Shown: piece after piece, positions 8,637 to 18,862 of the stretch
Position numbering within the stretch: the stretch's first letter is position 1
Layout of the letters: every line of letters begins with the position of its first letter
Assembly: GCA_027886175.1 (NCBI GenBank)
Contig: JAJNNQ010000003.1
Span: forward strand, 3,308,001 to 3,372,000
Source: Phylloscopus collybita
Lineage: Eukaryota > Chordata > Aves > Passeriformes > Phylloscopidae
Reading direction: 5' to 3'
DNA: 64,000 nucleotides
The notes under the pieces: model-generated
Database searches by the model: none
Told to the model about the DNA's origin: nothing
Seen by the model: the letters and a program-made list of their open reading frames with translations, nothing else
Program-made: the position numbers and the translations under genes

Positions 8637-11600
8637 CTATAAAAGAGAATTTCAATGATCTACAGTTAGAAACCTGTTGAAATGGCAATTTGATTGAAAT
8701 TAAAACAGTACAAAACTCACTACACATCCAAAAATATTCATATATAGAGGGAAATGGAGCAGAAAACTTGTTTATATGAAGTGCCAATAAAATCCTAGAG
8801 CAACTCAAAATTAAATTTAACTGGGAAAAAACCCTTTTTTATTACATTTATGATACCAGGGAAAAGATTTTCTTGGCTGTTTCATTTGGGCAATTCCCTA
8901 AAGTTCAGTGCAAGCAGATTAATATTAACTACAACACACCTTTCTCAAACCAAACCCATAGAAAGCACCAAGAAGGAGAAAATTGTACCAATGGCTATGA
9001 AGTCAAACCATCTCACCTGATTTGGGAAGATAAATTCCTTCTGTCACAGACAAATTGATACAAAGGAACACAATAACTCACAGAGCAGAGGTAATACCTC
9101 TCTCCAGACTTCAGTGGTATTTGAAATACTTTTTTTATTTTTTTTAACCCAGGTTGTAAAATAAAATACTCTTCCAAAAAAGCAAATTCATACAGCACAG
9201 GGTTTAAATTGAAGGTGAACATCCAGACCCTTTCTGGGTTTGTGGGGTAACTGCAGTTCAGTGCAAAACTGGGCATTTCCTGCTGCTGCTGGGATGCACA
9301 TGGAAAAGGAACAAAAGTTGACAGCCCAGAGACTTACAGCTGACAGGGTGCTTGGAAACTCCTGCAGCTTGTGGATCTCAGCTTGCTGGGCAGGGCAGGA
9401 CCTAGTAAATGATAAGGAGAAGCTTAGGATTGGAAAGATCCCAAATGTAACGCTGCCTGATCAGAGGTAAATCTGAAATTGAGCATTAATACAGATAAAA
9501 TGTGTCTAAATATCTCCATCCATAAGGCCAAACCCCTCAATGGCACATGGAAGTTAAAACACCTGGTGCCAGAGAGCCTAAAATGCAACATTTCAGCACT
9601 GACAAAGCATCAGATTTGTGCACAAAACATATTTCTTATTGTGTCAGAAAACCCAGGCACTCAATTCTACCATCATCTCAACACAGTTATTCCTTTATCG
9701 CTTTCCAAGATAAAAGAAGGTTTTATTAATTTTGAATAGAAGGAAGTTTTTCTCTTGGCAAATGTGTGCTGGCAGGACCAGCACAGCTGGACAGGAGGAG
9801 GTCACACACTGGATTTGAGGTGGCTCAAAGGCTATTTAATAATGAAAGCAGAGGCAAATGACACAGGTCAGCTGAGCAAGCTCAAGGAAGGAAAGTAGTT
9901 AATAAAAAAGTACCATTTATATGAGTTAACTTTAACATATTCCACTGAAAGCAAATATTTAAAGAAATTACTTAAAACTATGGTAATATCAGAGATAAAT
10001 ATCAGAGATGCTGTGTGAGAATGTTAGAGATAAAAAAGCCCTACGAAGTTTCAGGGACACTGGGGTGGAGAAAAACCAGCATCAATGGGATAGAGATGGA
10101 CAGTGATCAACCCCCTGAACTCTTCTGAGAAAACACAGGAATTCATTGTACAGCACAATCCTGTGTGGGATAAAAACAACTGTTAAACACTGAGACTGGA
10201 ACAGTCAAAGTTAAACAAACCCCACGGGGAAATGCACACCCTGAGCCTGAATGGCATCCTAAAATATCCCTGAGCTGGGCCCTCAGGGCTGCCAGGGAAG
10301 CACAGCAAAGGCAATCCCAAACTCCTGAGAAACAGACTTGCAATTTAAATACACAGAGGAGTTCCCTCTTTCTGTCTGGTTTTTGTTTAATGAATCCCTT
10401 TTCTCTCTCTAATAGGCAACACAATTTGCCAGTGAGGCAAACAGTAAAGCAACTCATCAACATAAATAAATCAAGCACTAATTAGCCACGTCCTTTCTGC
10501 CTGCTCCTCTGCCACACTGGCACTCAAATTTCATCATTCCAGCAGGTTCCTCTGTGCTGACAATGGATGTACAGTTCAAAGTAACAAAAGAAAAACTGCT
10601 GTTTGGGTGAAACAAAATTTGAGTCAACTCTAAAGACTGCATAGCTAAATAAATTCAAATTCCACATAGCCTGTACCCCTGCTTAGCTCAAGTCTCTTCC
10701 TAGCCAATTCCAAGACAGGTTTATAACTTCCAGACAGCTGGAGATGGGTGTAGTTTATTTCACACTACAAGAGTTTAACCAGGGCAGACCAAATTCCAAC
10801 AGCCTCCTCACATCAATAAACCCATAAAATCCCAAGGGGTACTACTGTCTATGCAATAGCTCATATCCAATCATCAACACCAGGAATGTGGATTTCATGC
10901 TACACTAAGTTCCATCCACTTACCAATGCTTCAAACCAAAGTATTTCATTTGAAGAATTATTCCAAGTGCAATAAAGAGTTTGTCTATCACCACTCCCCA
11001 CCCATTTGCTGTTAATTACAATCACTGAGACTTCTGGTCCTTCCAAGCATTTAACATTATGCTAACTACTTTAAAGAAAGAGCAACAAAAAATGACATTA
11101 AAAATATAAGAAAGAAAACAAACAAACAAACCACATCACATAAACTTCAATTCAGGTATGCTGAAATAATCCCAGTCTTTCAGAATAAATTCACATTCTC
11201 CATGCCCCAACATCTGTGACACCAACCACTTCAAGCTCCACTTTCTACTTTTAAACCAATTATCCATTCCTATGTGTAAAGCCATACAGCACACACAAAA
11301 TAAGATCAGGAAAACAACATGAAAACTGCTAAATGCCACTTTCCCTAAATCCTTTTACCATATTTTGCAATTTCACCACACTTTGGAAAGGTGCCTTATC
11401 TTGGTACCTCTGCAAACTCAACACCTATTTCTGTGGGTTGCGTACCTTCACTGTTGTATTGGTTTGATATAGGTCAGTTTTTAGTTAAGGAAAAAAAAAA
11501 ATTATAGCAGTTAAGGGAAGAAAACATAGTCATCTCACTACAACTGTTTAACCAAGAACTGTAATTCCAGCTGTATTGTAAATAACTTCAGACCCAAAGG

Positions 11601-11941
11601 CCACGGCAGGATGGTCTAGGTCGCTCCACGCAGGTTGCTTAAAAAAAAAAAAAAAAAAATTTAAAAAAAAAATCAAGTGAAAACAAACAAACAAAAATCT
11701 GGAAAACCTCCCCCAACTGCAAACCATAACCCCCCATACCACAAAGCATGTTTCTCAAGAGAAAAAAAACTTTCTTACCCACACCATGGAGCTACAGTCA
11801 CTGACCTGAGAGCTGCTGCAGCAGCTCTGCCCCCCCAGCAGAGCAGAGGGAATAAAAAACGGGTGGGGTGATAAATAACAGATGGGGTGATAAATAATAG
11901 GTGGGGCGATAAACAACAGGTGCAGCAGAGTCAGTACTTGC
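8637..11941 (-). other. Long 5' intron of ZBBX
   Basis: This is 3.3 kb of AT-rich sequence with an A-rich run at 11641-11672, an (AAAC) stretch near 11117-11131 and the 19-bp tandem repeat. Short open frames occur on both strands without recognisable similarity or good splice boundaries. Confidence 0.6.
11862..11918. repeat. 19-bp tandem repeat, three copies
   Basis: Three 19-base units of the form GGTGGGGTGATAAATAACA start at 11862, 11881 and 11900. They lie just inside the intron downstream of candidate untranslated exon 2 on the minus strand. Confidence 0.85.
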
Positions 11942-12009
11942 CTTTAGAGCTCCTCTCAAGCTCCGATGTGGGATCGCTTCGCGGGTTGTGCTCGGTCCCG
12001 ACGGCCGCT
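11942..12009 (-). other. ZBBX: Candidate ZBBX 5' untranslated exon 2 with GC donor
   Basis: A 68-base GC-rich segment with several CpGs is bounded on the minus strand by acceptor ctgtttccccag and by AAAG/GCAAGT at 11936-11941, the usual form of a GC donor. It has no ATG. It lies between the CpG-island first exon and the start-codon exon. Supporting evidence is splice signals and position only, so a transcript is needed to confirm it. Confidence 0.45.
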
Positions 12010-12144
12010 CTGGGGAAACAGAGCAGAGCACAAGGGCAGACACGAAATAAAGGTGTTAAAAGCTCCGCAGTAAAGCCGTGGGGTTGTTCGGGTTTGTTTT
12101 TGGTTTTTTTGTTTGTTTGTTTTGGTTGTTTTTTTTTTCATTAC

Positions 12145-12700
12145 CGGTGTCTTTCCAAGCCTGATGAAAAGCTGCGGGGCAGGGAAGAATGAACCGCCTG
12201 GAAGTGTAACCTAAAACCAGAAAGGCGTGAGAGGGGCAATAAAGCGAACAGTGACAGGGCCAACACAACTGCAGCAGTGCAGGTGCGCGGCCAGGGCGCT
12301 GCCGGGCACGATCTGGGGGCATTTACACAACTTAAACCTGCCCTGGGTACCCTCAGCTCTCCCTGGGCATGGGCTTTGCGCAGGGACGGGCTTGCTGGGA
12401 GGGAGCATCGGCTCCTGAGGGGAACTCCCGGGGCCCCCCGGCCGGTGCTGGACGGGAGCTGATGGCTCGCCCCGGGCGATGCTGAGGGGGAGCTGATGGC
12501 TCGCCCCGGGCGATGCTGAGGGGGAACCGAGGGCTCACCCCGGCCGATACTGAGGGGGAACAAAGGTCTCACCCCGGCCGGTACTGAGAGGGAGGTGAGG
12601 GCTCACCCCGGCCGGTACTGAGGGGGAACCGAGGGCTCACCCCCGCGGGGGCTGTCCCGATCCCGGTCCCCGTGGCCGTCCCGGTCCCACCGCCCCTCGG
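12145..12700 (-). other. ZBBX: Candidate ZBBX first exon, 5' end undefined
   Basis: The minus strand has a donor-like ACACCG/GTAATG with the intron beginning at 12144, downstream of the CpG island. The upstream limit is not visible and is placed below the X-box/CCAAT pair. If transcription starts there, the 34-bp repeat array would be transcribed into the leader. A 143-codon open frame rich in Pro, Arg and Ser crosses this interval, but it is repeat-derived and need not be translated. Confidence 0.4.
12422..12653. repeat. 34-bp tandem repeat in the CpG island
   Basis: Units begin at 12422, 12456, 12490, 12524, 12558, 12592 and 12626, an exact 34-base period for nearly seven copies. A typical unit contains GGCTCACCCCGGCCGGTACT followed by GAGGGGGAACCGAG. 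Units 2 and 3 are almost identical and the others differ by several bases. The array is GC-rich and CpG-rich and sits between the X-box and the presumed first donor. Confidence 0.92.
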
Positions 12701-12717
12701 TCCCGGAGCGCGGCGCC

Positions 12718-12731
12718 GTTGCCTTGGCAGC
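12718..12731 (-). promoter_or_regulatory. RFX X-box-like motif
   Basis: GTTGCCTTGGCAGC resembles the RFX-dimer X-box GTTGCC-NN-GGCAAC, with one perfect half site and one mismatch in the other. RFX factors drive ciliary genes, and ZBBX is a ciliated-cell gene, so position and motif agree. It lies about 4.1 kb upstream of the start codon but within the first-exon CpG island. Confidence 0.55.
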
Positions 12732-12743
12732 GCGGGAGCGACC

Positions 12744-12748
12744 ATTGG
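12744..12748 (-). promoter_or_regulatory. CCAAT box (ATTGG on plus strand)
   Basis: ATTGG on the plus strand reads CCAAT in the direction of ZBBX transcription, 12 bases beyond the X-box. NF-Y and RFX sites often occur together. A five-base motif is weak by itself and is reported only because of its neighbour. Confidence 0.35.
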
Positions 12749-12848
12749 GCGCCGCCGGGCGGGGACGGACGAGGGGAGAGGCGATTCCGTGCGGGGGGCG
12801 CGGAGCTCGGCTGAGGGCAGAGCTTCATTTGTCACGGAACCGCGGGAC

Positions 12849-13190
12849 AGTCCGGGTTTGGAAGGGACATTAAAGATCATCCAGTGCCACCCCTGCCACG
12901 GCGGGGACACCTTCCACTTGTTGCTCCCCGCTCAGCCCGGCCTTGGACGCTTCCAGGGACCCAGGGACAGCGGCAGCTTCTCTGGGCGCCCTGTGCCACA
13001 GGGCCTGCCCACCCTCACAGGGGACAATTCCTTCCTAATCTAAACCTGCCTTTCGTCAATTTAAAACCATTGCCCCTGTCACTCCAGGCCCTTCTAAAAA
13101 GTCCCTCTCCTTCCTTTTAATGAGGCCCCTCCCATCTCATTCCAACCTTTATTCCCAAACTTCTCAAAACGTCCCCCGGTTTGTCTTTGA
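12849..13190 (-). mobile_element. CR1 LINE fragment
   Basis: The plus strand shows the CR1 complement: GGAAGGGACATTAAAGATCA, CAGTGCCACCCCTGCC, CTTGGACGCTTCCAGGGA and GGGCGCCCTGTGCCA. It abuts the ZBBX CpG island and is more CpG-rich than other copies, with the last 100 bases degraded. Confidence 0.85.
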
Positions 13191-13725
13191 ATCCAGGCTT
13201 TCCTATGGTTTCGTTTTAATGTATTATTTATTCACCACTCTGGAGGAAGCAAACTGCTCTCCCTGCTAATTTAGTGCCGTGCTTCCAGTAGCTGAAATCT
13301 AAATCAACCTCGCTGAGGGCAAGGAGGCTTCAAATGGCTTTTTTTTTTTTTTTTACAAGTTATCCCATTATCCCCGCTAACCTTTAGTTAGTGCTCAGGG
13401 CCCACAGAGCTAAACATCTCTGCGATGTTTAATTTTTCACAAAAGCTCTATTTATGCCCACCCTGTAGATTTGTGGAGCTGTAGATCCATGCATCACAGC
13501 TCTGCTCTTCCAGACCAGGTATTTATTTATGTCTCTGCCAATAAATGAGAATCCCCTCAAAGGATACCTGGAGTGCATGGCAATATTCAGGTTTTTATCA
13601 GTTATATTGTTGCAGTTTATTTGCTTGGAATCTTGTCCTTCCAATTTTGGTGGCTTGACCATTATTTATAATTGATGCTCCTTTCACAGGATAAACAGCC
13701 TCCACAAAAATGCTGGAGTTTCAGG

Positions 13726-13768
<43 letters not shown>
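13726..13768 (+). repeat. Poly(A) run of 43
   Basis: An uninterrupted run of 43 A bases. A run of 20 T bases follows at 13984-14003, with 215 bases between. Confidence 0.9.
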
Positions 13769-13769
<1 letters not shown>

Positions 13770-13983
13770 CAGTCCACGATCCAAGCCTAGATTTAATAAG
13801 GACAAAGTATTATCTGTTTGAAATTTATGCACTCTAAGCTGTATTTCATTTGGCAAATTTGCATTTGTCCCATATGTATTCAGGCTAGGAGGCACACAAT
13901 AACTTAGGCTGTTTTTCTTCACTATATAATCTGTCTGGCAGTAATTTTCCTTCATCATCCTGGTTACAGCACCGTTTTCAAGA

Positions 13984-14003
13984 TTTTTTTTTTTTTTTTT
14001 TTT
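13984..14003 (+). repeat. Poly(T) run of 20
   Basis: A homopolymer run near and opposite in sense to the 43-base poly(A) upstream. Confidence 0.9.
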
Positions 14004-17000
14004 ACCCTGACAAGCAATTTGAGTGGAGAGCCCGTGGAAACACATATGGATTTATGGATTTTTTGATCTTGAGAAGGAACTCAAGTAGTTTGCATAATGT
14101 GTAATCAACCTGAAAATATTCTGTATTCTGGACCTTACCTGGAGCATTGTTTTGTAGCATTATAGCATGTTCTTCCCTGTAGGAAAATCATGTTCTTAGT
14201 ATCCAGATGAATACAGTTTTTAATATTCTATAATAATGCCTTACTGAAAGGCATCCCATTGTACCTGGGGATACTTACCTGTTATTTTCAAAGAAAGTAG
14301 AAGCGATACACTACATAAATTCTGCCAAAATTCTACATAAATTATGTTACAATACTCAAGACTACTTTTAATTATGAAGTTTCTGCTAGGAAAAATGTGA
14401 TTTTAGATGTAAGAATAATTTCCTGCAGAAAAAAAAATTGGCACTCAGCATCCCGAACTTAAGTGATTCATACTGACTTTGTGAGCTTTGGATTGAGTGC
14501 TTTGGCTGGAAGAGCATCAAGAGCCTGTTTTGTTGAGGTTTGTCCCTTTACATTTACATGCATGGGAGAGGAAATAAGGCAGGATTTGATGCTGGCATTC
14601 TCTATGCCACCATATTTATAATTAGATTATTCAACTTTCAGCCATTTTATGTATCTCCTCCGATGCTCAGTTGTATTTTTTGTTTTGTTTACCAAGATCT
14701 GATTTTCATAAACATAATCCCCTATTTTTTGCAATCAACTTTCACAAATGTAGATGACACAAAGAAGTCAGTGCTTGCCTGATTTCTCCCAGAGTCACTT
14801 TTATTGGAAGTAAACACAAAGTTCATAAGGAAAATAAAAACTGAAATTCAACTCAGATCCTTCTGGTGGAGTTGTGCTATAAGTTATAAACCTTCCGTGT
14901 TCCTATTACCATTCTCTTCCTTTGTTCTCATACTGCTCCTGACAAAAATGAACCAGATTTATTAACTTTTGTGGGGCTTTTCATCCCTATGAAAATATTT
15001 TTAACTCTTTTTGAAGCTCTGTATTTACAGCCACTGTTAGAACTCCTGAGCACTGAGGTGACTGAGGGACTGACCAAGCGTGGCTTGTACCAACCCACAT
15101 TCCTGCGTTGATTTGCAATCCCTTACACTTGTCTCAGGCTTGTGAGGTTCCAGATCAAAATTTCTGAGGTTGCAGGGCTGTGAGTTACATTAATACTGGA
15201 AACGAAGGATGATCAGGAAATATAATTTAATTTTTTTGCAAGCTGCCTTTTATCACTCTCCACAAACTTGGGTGCAGTTCAAATTCCACTTCTATGACCA
15301 TTTGCCAAAGGCCTGTTTTAAAATCTCATAAACCAGGATCTGCAGGAAATGAACTTTAAATTTGCTCTGGAGCTGCTTGTTCTTACGACCAGGCAAGAAA
15401 CAGAAGTAACATCATTTTACTTACCTGATGACTTTCAATAAATACACTTTCAATAAAAGCAAGGTATTTTTAGTCCTCAGGAGGAGATTGTGTTTCTTAT
15501 TAATTGTGAATTATTTGCTCCATTTTGTTCGTACAGCAGGAACCTTGTTTTCCCTGTTCCCCCCTCCCCTGTTCTTGGCTGCAGAAGCACACATAGAATG
15601 ACAGCTACCAATCAGATGAAGATTTTTTTATCTTTAGTCCCATCAGATCCCATTTAAGATAGTCTGGAGCATTAAAACTATTTAAATCCAGGGGAAACCC
15701 TGGACAGCTTAATCCCTTTTGCTTGATAGGAGAGGGCTAGTTAAATCCACTGGGGAGCAAAACCCAAGCAGGGTTTGATTTACTGCCAAAATTTTCCTTC
15801 TCACTCTCCAGAACAACACAGGAAATTGCCACGTTCGGTAATTTTTTAGCCTTCTTCATAAAAAAAGAAGATTTCCTTGCTCAGCCAGAGCTCCTGGTTT
15901 GATCACAAACCTTGGGCTCAGCCAAGCACAGGCAGAAATGAACTCAACACCTCCAAGCATCAGAGCTTCCCTGATGAAAAGAGATGCTGTTCACCTCGAG
16001 GTGTGCAGTGCAGACCAGACCATTAATTTGTGCCTTGAACTAAAAACACACACAGTGCCTTTATCGGCCCTGCTTGACCCAAAACTCGACCTAAAGCATC
16101 CAAAATTGGAGCCAAGTTGGAAGTTTTTCGTGAGGCCAGGTGATTTTCAGGTTTCATGACCACGTCTCAGGCTCTGTGACCTGCAGCCTGCGCATCTGAA
16201 GGTAAAGCAGGCTGAAACCTCCAAGGAAAAGCACTTTGCAGTAATAAATGGGAGGATTATCTCCAGTGTTTCCAGTGAATGCAGCTGCTGGGTAGTGTTT
16301 TATTTCTTCACTTTATGAGGATTAAAAAAATGAACTTGTTTTAAGACATTCAGGTTTAAGACAGGCCTTATCTCCCTGGTTGGAGGGAAAGATTAGCACT
16401 TATTAGAGCCTAATCTTAATGATATCCATTTATAAAAAGGGCTTCAAATTGTCTAAAATATTTAAACATGATGAAATGTAAAGACTTAAGACGGCTGAAG
16501 TCTTCAGAGAGAAAAAAAAAAATTGAAAACCTGAAGATTTATCTACAAAGATTAAAGCAGCTTTAATGGCAAAGCCCAAAGAAAATAAAAGAAAATATCA
16601 GGAGAAGGAAAACAGAAGCTTTTGCTGTGTCTGTACAAGGCAAATTAAGTTATAGATGTGGTAAAATGGCTTAAGAAATTATAAAAATGTAACCATTTAG
16701 CTGCTGTATCATAGCCAGAGACATCACAACTGTTTACCTTTGTCTAATCCTTCGTTTTTCTGAATCTTTAGACTCTCTTTGCTTTTTGTACAGAACAGTG
16801 TTAACGCATCGAGGCATTTTCAGGCTTTAAAAATAGAAATTGCTATTTCCCCCTCCAAAAACTGTAGGAAAGAGGGAACATAACTCTTGTTTGTGTGCAG
16901 GTATCGAGTGAAGCAGCAGGGGAGCTCCTGGCTGATCACAGGCTGAGGCAGATTACAAGCACTGCCTTGCAGACATTCCACACTTCAGCTCTGAAATTCC

Positions 17001-18637
17001 CACCTCTGCCCAGGATCATCCATCCCTTTGACTCCAAAGCTTCCCCATCAGGAGTGACACGGTGCTTTATGCCCAGACCTCAGAGGGGCCTGGATGTCAG
17101 AAGCCTTTTCCTGAAGGCTTTCAGTGGAGGATGGGTGTGAAGGGCAGGAAGGCAGGTAAGTGCAAGGCTCTCCAGGGCTGAGAGGGCTTTGCCAGCAGCT
17201 TCAGGGCCTTTTTCCAGGTGTGCCTGTCAGGAGATGTCCCCACCAACCTGCAGATCGCCATGGCAGCACTGATTCCGAACAGATGGATCTTTCCTGGGCA
17301 TGCAGGGAACGGGCAGCTGGGTTTTTATGGAAGGCTGGGCTGAATTTGCTTTGCTTCTCCTCGCCTGATCCATGATGACACATTTTAAATGCCCAGGGTT
17401 GTACAGATGTGAGCCTGAACTCACCTTGCCTCCTTTCTTCTGCTGCTCAGCCTCACAGCCCTGCTGTTCTTTCCTGATATCCCAAATTCCCCAGAGCTGC
17501 TTTTCACACAGCCACTGCAAGACTTTTGCTGTCTTTCCATGATTTGCTGTTAATATAGTTCTCAAACAGCTCCTGGCTGGTTTAGGGCAGCCTTTACCTA
17601 AACTCCAAAGAGAATTCTGTTGTTTGAAGTGCTTTAGTAGCGTTTTCCTTCCATTTTCACAACTCCGGCACCTCAGTTTCTTTCCATTCCACACTAAGAA
17701 AAAACAGGAATCAGGAACTTGCTTACAACAGCATGCACAAACTTCCTAGAAAGACTGGAACTGAGAAATCCTCAACTGAACTTTATCTATTGGTATTCAC
17801 TAGGCATGGTTTGTGAGGGCACCTCACTTTTGCAATTCATCTCTGTAATAGATTTGCAGAGCTTTTTCAAAGCCTTGCCAAGTTATTTCGGGTGTCATCA
17901 TCAATATTTTCTTCAAAAATTGGATATGAGAAACAGTAAATGGGCAGTTTATATGTGAATAATGATTAGCTTGAGCAGCAATACCAAATCATTTCCCATA
18001 GCCCTGTAGAAATAGTTCAATGATTCCACATCAATAAAAGAGGGTAAGACACAAAAAGGAATGCAGATCACAGCCCAGTTTTACAGCCAGAATGCCAACA
18101 GATCATCTTTTAAAGAACTTTCACTGGAATTGCTTACAAATATGAGGAAATGTTGCTTATTTAGCACATCTGTAGAGAGAGATGCTTCCCTAGAGAAGAG
18201 CTTTTTAATATAATCATTAAAATAATTCTGTCTTGCAAAAGTTTGCAGTTTTTAGTAGGCTGTGTATGAAGCACGATAAGGATGGTTTGGTCTGCTTGTA
18301 TTAAATTCCTTTTTGTGGCTAAACCACTGCAGTGGCTTATTGAAACATGAAAAATCAGAAGTTCACATCCTGCTTTTCTGGGCTGGCAGGGATATCAGCC
18401 CCTAGAAGTCACATTGCTGTCATCTGTGATTTGCTGAATAACTCTGATCAACAGGCAAACCTTACTGGGGACGTTGGGATGCAGGTGGGACAGAAAAGGG
18501 GTGGGAGCAAAATGGATTTGTGCATCCTCCAAAACTTTCTGGTTTTAAAAAAAGGACTCACCTCATTCCTGGTTTAAGTCGCTGGGGAAAATTTCCGTTA
18601 TAAAACATCTTTGCAAGTTCTGTGATAAAGAGAGAAG

Positions 18638-18862
18638 GGTGAGAGGGGATGTTGGGAAGGAATTCCTGGCCTGAGCATGGGGAGGCCCTGGCACAGGGTG
18701 CCCAGAGCAGCTGTGGCTGCCCCTGGATCCCTGGAAGTGTCCAAGGCCAGGTTGGACATTGGGGCTGGGAGCAGCCTGGGACAGTGGGAGGTGTCCCTGC
18801 CCATGGGACAGAGATGAGATTTAATGTCCCTTCCAAACCGTTCTGGGATTCTGTGACATTCT
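18638..18862 (+). mobile_element. CR1 LINE 3' fragment
   Basis: It contains GGCCCTGGCACAGGGTGCCC, GTGTCCAAGGCCAGGTTGGA, GGAGGTGTCCCTGCCCATGG and the end GGGATTCTGTGA. It is a 5'-truncated copy of about 225 bases. Confidence 0.9.

Larger units (their letters stand above)
181..12700 (-). other. ZBBX: ZBBX gene, 5' part (gene body, minus strand)
   Basis: This is a spliced gene with ten coding exons and two probable 5' untranslated exons, transcribed right to left. The concatenated reading begins MNVSDFVILPG, passes through a charged coiled coil with LEKVQLETENKEMEK and the phrase YHWKSGQ, then [32 protein letters not shown] and [15 protein letters not shown]. These match the order of blocks I recall from mammalian ZBBX. 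All nine coding junctions are phase-compatible, so the exons form one open frame of about 356 codons. ZBBX is a poorly characterised protein named for a B-box zinc finger and is known as a multiciliated-cell transcript. The C-terminal part lies beyond position 1. The B-box core exon was not found. A pseudogene is unlikely because the frame is open across every exon. Confidence 0.88.
12150..12850. promoter_or_regulatory. CpG island at the ZBBX 5' end
   Basis: CpG density and GC content rise sharply between about 12.15 and 12.85 kb, most strongly 12.4-12.83 kb, against an AT-rich background. The island lies just upstream of the first ZBBX exons on the minus strand and contains the X-box, the inverted CCAAT and the 34-bp tandem array. 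It ends abruptly at a CR1 fragment. It is the best candidate promoter in the window. Confidence 0.75.
13191..18637. other. Apparently intergenic, AT-rich
   Basis: No recognised gene or interspersed repeat apart from the homopolymer runs near 13.7-14.0 kb. Open frames such as the one at 15899-16159 lack domains and splice context. Confidence 0.5.

Noticed and set aside
12141..12572. 143-codon minus-strand frame in the ZBBX CpG island
   Set aside because: It is mostly translated 34-bp repeat and GC-rich leader, with no domain. A short upstream frame is possible but unsupported.
17719..17958. Plus-strand open frame beginning MLTTACTNFLERLELRN as a possible exon
   Set aside because: No plausible acceptor or donor bounds it and I recognise no family.
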